Source: Neocallimastix lanati (nom. inval.) (taxonomy: Eukaryota > Neocallimastigomycota > Neocallimastigomycetes > Neocallimastigales > Neocallimastigaceae). Taken from it: DNA of 13,500 bases. Below the pieces are notes generated by a model. It was not told the origin of the DNA. It searched no databases and saw only the letters and a program-made list of their open reading frames with translations. Numbering within the stretch: position 1 is the stretch's first letter; the number at the start of each line of letters is the position of its first letter. A program made the translations under genes and the position numbers. The stretch spans positions 751,501 through 765,000 of the forward strand of contig JACVTC010000007.1 in the NCBI GenBank assembly GCA_016946835.1, read 5' to 3'. Below are positions 9,801-13,500 of this stretch, piece after piece.

Positions 9801-12524
9801 ACCCCAATCATTAGTAGTAGAAGATGTAAGTAAATATACAAAATATAGTCCATATTATTCAGATTATGTTATTTATCTATATCAACAAGCTGTCATTTAT
9901 AAATCTACTCGTCAGTATGACTTAAGTTTAAATTGTATACGATGTGCGCTTAACATTATGAAATACTTTGTTAATATTTCCTCCTATATTTTGGTACCAA
10001 TTCTTAATAAGTATTATCATTTATTAATGTTGAAAGAAGATGATGCATCTACTATTAGAACCGTGGATTCTATTTGCCGAACGATTATTGATTTTTCTAT
10101 TCAAGAAGGTGGTTATAATATTAGATCCTTAAAGAATGGTTTTTCTGGTCTTTTTATATGTTCAATTAAAGTTAATGAGATATATAATGCTATAAATTAT
10201 TTCTATGCCATTTCTATCATTGGTACTATTATTAATAATATACGTTTATTAAACGTTAATACCGATTTTAAGGCATATATTATGAAATATACTTTTAAAT
10301 CAAAAGCACTTCAAAATGAAGTAAGACTTTGGTATGCAAAGGAAAATCAATTATATGATTCCTATGATAAAATGTATATTCCAATTGATATTACGAAAAT
10401 AAAATCTAAAGCTGATGTTAAGGAACATGTTCATTTGAATCTTTCCAATGCTGATGAAAACAAAATTAATGAAAAGGTTTATTTATATTATAAGTATCTT
10501 TTCTTTGATACCAATATAATGGATAACATTACATTTGATAGTTACTCTTGCTCTAAAATGTCAAGATTACAAAGAACACATCATGCCTTATTAAATGAAT
10601 TACCAGAAGATATTTTATCAGAAATTACTATAAGTCGACTTTTAAAAATTAATAGAATAACCGATAGCAAATATGTGACAAAATTTGAGAATATGTGGAT
10701 GGCACAATGGATTAGCCGCTGGAATTTACCATACGATTATGAGTATGAGAATGTAGATGATGAAACATCAAGTATCAATGAGAAAAAAATTAATGATGAC
10801 TTTTATAATAAGAAAAATGTTTTAATAATTTATCATCAAGATACTACTAATAATACAGAAGTTAAAGAAATCGTTGAAAAAATAAAGAAACTTAAAAAAG
10901 AATTAAAATCAAAGAAGAAAGAAAATAAATTAGAAAAAAAATCTAAATTCCATAGAAGTACATCATTGTCATCAAAATCAAGTTCTGATAAAAATATTAA
11001 CAAATCTAATTCATCCAGTGCATTGTACGAAAATTTAAAAAATGAAGAAAATAACAGCAATAATGAAAATGACAACAATAATGAAAATAACAATAATAAT
11101 GAAAATAACAATAATAATGAAAATAACAATAATAATGAAAATAACAATAATAATGAAAATAATAATAATAATGAAAATAATGAAAATAATGAAAATAATG
11201 AAAATAATAATAATTACGATGATAATGGAAATAATGAAGATAATGAAAATAATAAAGATACTGAAAATAACGATAATGCAAATAACATTAATAAATATAG
11301 TGAAAATAGTGAAAATAACATCAATAAAAATATTGACAATAATGACAATATCGGTAAAAATGAAATTAATGATATCAATGACAATAACGACAATAATGAA
11401 AAGAATAACACTGGCAATAATAATGAAAGCAATGAACTTAAAAGCCAAACTGGTACTTACAAAGATAGTAATTATGATAGTGATAATAAAAAGTCTAATT
11501 ATAGTTATAATAATAATAAAAAGAATAAAACAAAAGAAAATTGTTTAAATGAATGTAATTTAGGTAGCATATTTTCATCATTATCAGAAATGATTAATAA
11601 AATTAATACTGAAAGTAATACTGAATCTAAATTAGATTCTCATAAATCATCAGCAAATTCAATAAATTCTGAAATGAATAATAAAAGTAAAAACAAAATT
11701 TATGGTAGTAATACTATTAGAAATCAAAATCATTATAGTAGTAAAGCATCAATAATAGAAAATACAATTATAACTCCAGAAGATTTAATAGGAATTAATA
11801 AAGAAATTAATGAAACTAAAGAAATTTATAGTCAAATGAAAATTAGAAATAAGTACTTTAATATGGATGATTCTGAATTTCAATTTGTCCATGGTGATGA
11901 TTCAGATGCTTATGATAATTTTAAAAATGAAAATGGAATGGCAGATATCAATCCAAAAGAATTAGAACTTAAAAAATTATATAAAAAATTATATAATAGA
12001 TGTTTTTATGTTGTAAAAATCCCAAAAACTATAGTTAAGGAAGTTCAATTCATATGTGCTAGAAATGAAGCAGATTCTAAAAACTTTTTCTTCACAAAAG
12101 AGAGTGATAGTTCAGTTTTAGATCAAAAATTAAAGAAAGATTTAATAAATGATATAATAAAATATATTGTGGGGCCAGAAATTGAATATGTAAGTTTTAA
12201 TAAATAATAATAATAATAACAATAATAATAATAATAACGAGTATATTGTATAATTGTTTAAAACATTTTATTAATGAAATATTTAATTTTTTTATTATTA
12301 TTTTCATTTTTACTTTTTATTGTTAATTTTAATTAAAATAGGAAATAACTACAGATATTTTGAGTAGTGAAAATTTAATTGAAAATATAGCAGCATTATT
12401 TGATGATGATAGAGGTTTATTAATTGAAAAAAATACAGTATTCACTAATTGGCTCTTTAATATATGCTTAAAGAGGAAAGAGATGAATAATACATTTGAT
12501 AATGAATTATCAAATGATAACTAG
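744..12524 (+). CDS. CFAP54: CFAP54-like axonemal central-apparatus protein, five exons: join(744..820,948..1500,1634..4759,4852..12189,12342..12524)
   Basis: CFAP54 (C1a projection region of the motile flagellar central pair) is a huge alpha-helical scaffold needed for normal beating; here it would serve zoospore flagella. Joined exons total 11,277 nt, exactly 3,758 codons plus TAG, with no internal stop. Key evidence is residues ~1115-1197: a fibronectin-III-like beta segment with a YIVAVAAYDENK core, then PILVAYPLP, which is characteristic of this family as I know it. It is followed by helical repeats (KLKLCQRFLICMELSNRI, then VIHVLMKC) and a TPR-like DLGDLLYESGD (~2156) in family order. 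There is no signal peptide or convincing membrane segment. Length exceeds the roughly 3,100 residues of the human protein; the excess is largely low-complexity blocks at ~456-510, ~720-768, ~1617-1745, ~2504-2660 and ~3256-3570. The start is ATG 744, with an in-frame TAA at 735. Family call is strong; the N-terminal ~210 residues rest on splice logic only. Confidence 0.85.
821..947 (+). other. CFAP54 intron 1 (127 nt)
   Basis: Donor GTAATT at 821, acceptor AAAAG ending at 947, interior almost wholly A/T with a TTTTAATTC near the 3' end as a possible branch region. It splits codon 26 after its second base; exon 2 supplies the third base. It contains several in-frame stops, so it must be removed for the upstream ATG to reach the long frame. 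Confidence 0.65.
948..1500 (+). CDS. CFAP54: CFAP54 exon 2 (residues 26-210)
   Basis: Open in one frame, beginning EKLKGWYNGYKKYAIDQY and ending NSANDK. Predicted helical and highly charged (Lys/Glu/Ile rich), compatible with the helical N-terminus of CFAP54, but I recognise no diagnostic motif here. The frame has no ATG near its left edge, as expected of an internal exon. It could be read through the donor for another 54 nt to a TAG at 1552, but that tail (VILFFFFCSN) is encoded by the poly-T tract and looks intronic. Confidence 0.65.
1501..1633 (+). other. CFAP54 intron 2 (133 nt, weak acceptor)
   Basis: Donor GTAATT at 1501, phase 0, followed at once by a T-rich tract (1508-1522). Two earlier TAG trinucleotides do not work as acceptors. 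The one ending at 1526 makes a 26-nt intron in the wrong phase; the one ending at 1554 leads to TGA at 1621. The first in-phase acceptor opening the next long frame is GTAAG ending at 1633, which lacks a pyrimidine tract. AAG ending at 1663 is the in-phase alternative and would drop ten residues. Confidence 0.55.
1634..4759 (+). CDS. CFAP54: CFAP54 exon 3 (residues 211-1252)
   Basis: Begins IIANSIWINKVLIKYLYSDS and ends SYWIKK. The frame is open well upstream of the internal ATG at 1775, and residues there (FECTYTTYKLYITRYDN) look like structured coding sequence, so 1775 is not the protein start. Order of parts: helical region; acidic run (~2318-2368); Arg/Ser-rich block (2369-2530); long helical core; Lys/Asp/Asn insert (~3160-3305); more helices; fibronectin-III-like beta segment (4346-4594) with GLTENQKYIVAVAAYDENK; then the first helix of the next repeat. 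This beta segment is the best single family marker in the window. Confidence 0.85.
2318..2535 (+). repeat. Acidic plus Arg/Ser-rich low-complexity block in exon 3
   Basis: A run of Glu/Asp (FEMDEEEEEV) passes directly into Ser-Lys/Ser-Arg dipeptides (SKSKSESISKSRSHSCSRSR) and ends in a Lys-rich GKEKKNK stretch, around residues 439-510. At DNA level it is a degenerate AGTAAA/AGTAGA hexamer array. It resembles SR-protein tails in composition, but the surrounding protein is axonemal. Probably a disordered, phosphorylatable loop. Confidence 0.8.
4346..4594 (+). other. CFAP54: Fibronectin-III-like domain of CFAP54 (residues ~1115-1197)
   Basis: Strand-rich segment: FYYKIFCKSS, then a Gly/Thr turn, TEIIISGLTENQKYIVAVAA, then GRIGAQTTPILVAYPLP. 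The L-x-x-N-x-x-Y-x-V-x-V-x-A-Y pattern is typical of the E-F strands of an FN3 fold, and the IG-x-TT-PIL tail is family-specific as I recall it. In an intracellular axonemal protein it is an interaction module rather than a cell-surface domain. Confidence 0.8.
4760..4851 (+). other. CFAP54 intron 3 (92 nt)
   Basis: Donor GTAATT at 4760, a near-canonical branch site TACTAAT at 4811-4817, acceptor TTTAG ending at 4851, phase 0. Without splicing the upstream frame stops 12 nt into the intron and the downstream frame begins right after an in-frame TAG formed by the acceptor. CFAP54 homology continues directly across the join, so this is the best-supported intron in the window. Confidence 0.92.
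4852..12189 (+). CDS. CFAP54: CFAP54 exon 4 (residues 1253-3698)
   Basis: A single 7,338-nt exon, beginning NSSFTLNDNHLVYSTESLIK. The first sense codon after the acceptor is not ATG; the TTG at 4867 is internal. Contents in order: helical repeats of CFAP54 type (5030-5210); Ser/Lys/Arg-rich insert (5944-6330); helical core with the TPR-like DLGDLLYESGD (~7561); hydrophobic helical repeats to 8590; Ser/Asn/Asp insert (8605-9075); helical repeats (9080-10750), including a Trp-rich WMAQWISRW segment; a Lys/Glu coil (10861-10950); an Asn/Glu-rich insert (11035-11430) and Ser-rich tail; then a short structured C-terminal portion. Inserts interrupt an otherwise continuous helical scaffold. Confidence 0.88.
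5944..6333 (+). repeat. Ser/Arg/Lys-rich low-complexity block in exon 4, with AGTAAR hexamer array
   Basis: Residues ~1617-1745. Starts KKRSRRSSSVGSRNSRSSS, passes through NKGKSNKGKSKSKSKS and ends in scattered RSTS, RSSS and RSHS motifs. Within it, 6127-6168 holds seven consecutive AGTAAR hexamers coding Ser-Lys. Many Arg-x-x-Ser contexts make it a plausible basic phosphorylation platform. The hexamer array is prone to length change. Confidence 0.85.
7552..7641 (+). other. CFAP54: TPR-like helical hairpin in CFAP54 (residues 2153-2182)
   Basis: AYSDLGDLLYESGD followed by DSAGLFWSKSI fits the TPR spacing: small residue and L-G in helix A, Gly-Asp at the turn, Ala then aromatic residue in helix B. 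It matches the helical-repeat nature of CFAP54 in this region. Likely a protein-protein contact surface within the central apparatus. Confidence 0.6.
8605..9075 (+). repeat. Ser/Asn/Asp/Glu-rich low-complexity block in exon 4
   Basis: Residues ~2504-2660. A basic RSKSIRKDSSSESKRKKS start gives way to an Asn/Asp/Glu tract with irregular GATAATGAA-type trinucleotide repeats (~8728-8800), then an acidic GDINEIIDEPKK stretch and a Ser/Asn tail. Predicted disordered. Helical CFAP54 core resumes at YSIEKNERAIILKYIEDTIY. Confidence 0.85.
10861..10953 (+). other. Lys/Glu-rich charged helix or coiled coil in CFAP54
   Basis: Residues ~3256-3286 read VKEIVEKIKKLKKELKSKKK and on to KSKFHR. Leu/Ile/Val at roughly heptad-like intervals between Lys and Glu suggests an amphipathic, very basic helix. 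It sits immediately before the Asn-rich insert and could contact acidic tubulin tails; that last point is inference only. Confidence 0.5.
11035..11430 (+). repeat. Asn/Glu-rich tandem repeat block with an 18-bp unit
   Basis: Units of GAAAATAACAATAATAAT (Glu-Asn5) start at 11083, 11101, 11119 and 11137 without variation; 11155 is a near copy, and diverged copies start at 11047 and 11065. A 9-bp Glu-Asn-Asn unit follows at 11173, 11182 and 11191. Beyond ~11215 the block decays into mixed Asn/Asp/Ile/Lys sequence. This is slippage-type expansion inside coding sequence; open frames on either strand here with LLLFSLLL, HYCYFHYY or MKITIIMK runs are by-products. Confidence 0.92.
12190..12341 (+). 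other. CFAP54 intron 4 (152 nt)
   Basis: Donor GTAAGT at 12190, the strongest donor of this gene; phase 0; acceptor AAATAG ending at 12341. An AAT/AAC trinucleotide run occupies 12203-12237. If not spliced, the protein would end VSFNK at a TAA at 12205. A second possible acceptor ending at 12354 is out of phase. Confidence 0.85.
12203..12237 (+). repeat. AAT trinucleotide microsatellite inside intron 4
   Basis: About eleven AAT/ATA-type triplets with two AAC interruptions, starting 13 nt after the donor. It has the same unit composition as the exonic Asn repeats upstream but lies outside coding sequence. Confidence 0.85.
12342..12524 (+). CDS. CFAP54: CFAP54 exon 5, C-terminus (residues 3699-3758)
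   Basis: Sixty codons ending in TAG: begins EITTDILSSENLIENIAALF, includes TVFTNWLFNICLKRK and ends LSNDN. The frame is open only between the acceptor and the stop, its codon use matches the rest of the gene, and the join to exon 4 is phase 0. The helix plus WLF motif resembles the compact C-terminal end of CFAP54 proteins. The alternative, a gene ending in exon 4 at 12205, would lose these residues. Confidence 0.8.
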   Translation, partial: EITTDILSSENLIENIAALFDDDRGLLIEKNTVFTNWLFNICLKRKEMNNTFDNELSNDN

Positions 12525-12552
12525 TACTTAAACTATTAATATTGAAGGGGGG

Positions 12553-12606
12553 AAAAAATATCTCAAATTATGATATTTTTTAATATAAAATATAATATTT
12601 ATATTA
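12553..12606 (+). repeat. Two adjacent perfect hairpins after the CFAP54 stop
   Basis: First: AAAAAATATC (12553-12562) and GATATTTTTT (12572-12581), 10-bp stem with 9-nt loop, directly after a G6 run. Second: TAATATAAA (12581-12589) and TTTATATTA (12598-12606), 9-bp stem with 8-nt loop. They share base 12581. They would lie in the 3' UTR or just downstream. Confidence 0.65.
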
Positions 12607-12627
12607 AAATATATATATATTTAAATA

Positions 12628-12650
12628 ATGTAATTTTCATGAAATTACAT
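12628..12650 (+). repeat. Hairpin A of a matched pair (ATGTAATTT stem)
   Basis: ATGTAATTT (12628-12636), loop TCATG, AAATTACAT (12642-12650): 9-bp perfect stem with a 5-nt loop. The stem is nearly the same as that of the hairpin at 12699-12721. Confidence 0.65.
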
Positions 12651-12698
12651 ATATATATTTATATAACTTCACATATTATTAAATATAGAAAAATACAC

Positions 12699-12721
12699 AT
12701 GTAATTCAATTAGAATTACAT
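12699..12721 (+). repeat. Hairpin B of a matched pair (ATGTAATTC stem)
   Basis: ATGTAATTC (12699-12707), loop AATTA, GAATTACAT (12713-12721): 9-bp perfect stem with a 5-nt loop. It differs from hairpin A only by a compensating T-A to C-G change at the loop-closing pair. Confidence 0.65.
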
Positions 12722-12962
12722 ATTATAAAAAAAAAAAGCATCCATTATAAAAAATATGTTAAAATATCAAAAATTGATATCTAATTATATTTATCAATAT
12801 TATAAATTTTCAAGTTTTTTAATTTTTTTTTTTTTTATTTTATTATATGAATTTTTTCTTTTTTTAATAATTATAAGAATTATTTTTTCAATAATTTTTT
12901 AAATATTTATATGATGTATTCTATTATAAAAATATTTGTTAATCTTTATGTTGCATCTTATT

Positions 12963-12988
12963 AAAAAAAAAAAAAAAAAAAAAAAAAA
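12963..12988. repeat. A26 homopolymer followed by TAAAA repeats
   Basis: An unbroken A tract followed by TAAAA/TAAAAA units to ~13017. It could reflect simple slippage or, less likely, the poly(A) end of an old retrocopy; no target-site duplication or upstream element sequence was recognised. Confidence 0.85.
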
Positions 12989-13047
12989 TAAAATAAAAAT
13001 AAAATAAAAATAAAATTAAATCAAATATATTGTAAAAACAAATTAAC

Positions 13048-13080
13048 AAATTAATATAATTTTAATAATTATATTAATTT
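13048..13080. repeat. 14-bp perfect A/T hairpin
   Basis: AAATTAATATAATT (13048-13061), loop TTAAT, AATTATATTAATTT (13067-13080). It is the longest perfect stem I found in the window, with the same 5-nt loop size as the matched hairpin pair upstream. It lies ~210 bp before the next gene's ATG. Confidence 0.75.
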
Positions 13081-13090
13081 TTTAATTACA

Positions 13091-13114
13091 TAATTAATTA
13101 ATTAATTAATTAAT
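13091..13114. repeat. TAAT tetranucleotide repeat, six copies
   Basis: Six tandem TAAT units, self-complementary throughout, so capable of cruciform or slipped structures. Simple-sequence DNA in the promoter-proximal region of the downstream gene. Confidence 0.9.
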
Positions 13115-13190
13115 ATATAAATAAATGAATAAAAAAAATAAATAAATTAAATATAATAATTTAGAGTTTTTTTATTTTTTATTTAATTTG

Positions 13191-13256
13191 TTTTATTTAT
13201 TTATTTATTTATTTATTTTCTTTAAATAAGTTAGTTTTTTTTTTTTTTTTTTTTTT
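13191..13256. repeat. TTTA repeats and T22 tract upstream of the second gene
   Basis: TTTA units at 13191-13219 (the complement of the unit repeated at 191-388), a short unique stretch, then 22 T residues at 13235-13256, ending 35 bp before the ATG. The oligo-T tract before CFAP54 (691-704) sits in a comparable place, so poly(dA:dT) promoter tracts that exclude nucleosomes are a reasonable guess. Confidence 0.8.
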
Positions 13257-13291
13257 GCTTAATCTTAAATAAAAAATAATAATATTTGAAA

Positions 13292-13416
13292 ATGTCTGCT
13301 GACAGAAAACTTAACGTTGATATTGAAGAAGAAGTTGAAGAAGAAGTTGATGTTGGAGTTGATAACTACACCAAATACAACTCTTTATGTGATGATGTCA
13401 AATCTTACATATTAAA
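13292..13416 (+). CDS. First exon of a second gene, 3'-truncated by the window; possibly PA2G4/Ebp1-like
   Basis: Begins MSADRKLNVDIEEEVEEE, then DVGVDNYTKYNSLCDDVKSY and ILK/N. Codon use differs from CFAP54: GAC, AAC, TAC, ACC, GTC and GCT appear, as in a highly expressed gene. The AAAATG start follows an A-rich leader and T22 tract. It either ends at TAA 13418-13420 (42 residues) or, more likely, splices at GTAATA 13417. Spliced, it reads on as YTKYN...ILNSLIL, which weakly resembles the TKYK...VLRSLV N-terminus of PA2G4/Ebp1 (a catalytically inactive methionine-aminopeptidase-fold protein tied to ribosome biogenesis). That match is short, from memory, and needs a one-residue gap; I treat function as unknown. 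Confidence 0.6.
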
Positions 13417-13486
13417 GTAATATAAATAATTTTATTACTTTAAAAAAAAAAAAAAAAAAAAAAAAGAATAAAAAATTATTTAACAG
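13417..13486 (+). other. Probable first intron of the second gene (70 nt)
   Basis: Donor GTAATA at 13417, ATTACTT as a possible branch region, a long A tract in the middle, and acceptor AACAG ending at 13486, followed at once by a second TAG acceptor ending at 13489. Splicing after the second base of a codon gives AAT and an open frame (N-S-L-I-L or N-L-I-L) to the window edge. Without splicing the ORF stops after one more codon. Confidence 0.55.
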
Positions 13487-13500
13487 TAGTTTAATATTAT

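Larger units (their letters stand above)
12525..13291. other. Intergenic region between CFAP54 and the next gene
   Basis: No coding sequence seen on either strand. Contents: G6 run (12547-12552), several short perfect hairpins (12553-12780), oligo-T and oligo-A tracts (including A26 at 12963-12988), TAAAA-type repeats, a 14-bp A/T hairpin (13048-13080), TAAT repeats (13091-13114), TTTA repeats (13191-13219) and T22 (13235-13256). It must contain the CFAP54 poly(A) site and the next promoter, but A/T richness prevents choosing among many AATAAA-like strings. Confidence 0.75.

Noticed and set aside
11041-11214. CRISPR-like regular repeats
   Set aside because: Units are contiguous without spacers and encode an in-frame Asn/Glu tract in a eukaryotic exon.
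10836-11548. Several overlapping frames on both strands around the Asn repeat (LLLFSLLL, HYHYFHYF, IFIIFIII, MKITIIMK)
   Set aside because: All are alternate-frame readings of the same GAA/AAT repeats; the CFAP54 frame is the only one continuous with conserved sequence on both sides.
4867-12207. A separate 2,446-residue protein starting at TTG 4867
   Set aside because: TTG starts are not expected for a nuclear gene; the frame begins at a good acceptor and its N-terminus continues CFAP54 homology from exon 3.
952-12207. Alternative nuclear code (ciliate-like reassignment of TAA/TAG)
   Set aside because: Coding exons contain no in-frame TAA, TAG or TGA; stops occur only at intron boundaries and gene ends, so the standard code suffices.
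12553-12581. Bacterial-type intrinsic terminator (stem followed by T run)
   Set aside because: The gene is spliced and eukaryotic; the T run is part of the stem rather than a tail of a GC-rich hairpin.
12963-12988. Poly(A) tail of a retroposed element
   Set aside because: No element sequence or clear target-site duplication; A and T homopolymers are common throughout the intergenic DNA.

Overview
The window looks like nuclear DNA of a very AT-rich, flagellate-bearing eukaryote. The best guess is an anaerobic gut fungus (Neocallimastigomycota). Evidence: short introns of 92-152 nt with GTAATT/GTAAGT donors, standard-code stops, intergenic DNA that is almost pure A/T with long homopolymers and tetranucleotide microsatellites, and Asn/Lys/Ser-rich low-complexity protein blocks. 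A flagellar gene fits a zoosporic fungus and argues against dictyostelids, which have no flagella. The lineage call is inference; the window has no rRNA or other marker.

Layout. 1-743 is non-coding: A/T-rich sequence, a ~200-bp AAAT microsatellite inside a 16-bp direct repeat, and an 11-bp inverted repeat carrying a four-codon upstream ORF. 744-12524 is one plus-strand gene, which I reconstruct as five exons joined by four phase-compatible introns. The product is 3,758 residues and I assign it to CFAP54, a very large scaffold of the axonemal central apparatus. Two large open frames (1775-4771 and 4867-12207) could be taken for separate proteins, but they join cleanly at a 92-nt intron with a TACTAAT branch site, and the homology to CFAP54 runs across the join. 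The first 210 residues and last 60 residues lie on small exons. 12525-13291 is non-coding and rich in short perfect hairpins, homopolymers and tetranucleotide repeats. At 13292 a second plus-strand gene begins. Only its first exon (acidic N-terminus, C-richer codons) and probably the first bases of exon 2 are inside the window; the sequence weakly suggests a PA2G4/Ebp1-like protein.

The two genes are tandem on the same strand with no sign of operon-like linkage. I found no RNA genes, transposon proteins, CRISPR arrays or minus-strand genes. I did not find an obviously new multi-gene system. The most distinctive content is the CFAP54 architecture: several large low-complexity insertions, two of them RS-like, in a core that otherwise follows the family. 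The hairpin cluster between the genes is the other distinctive feature.
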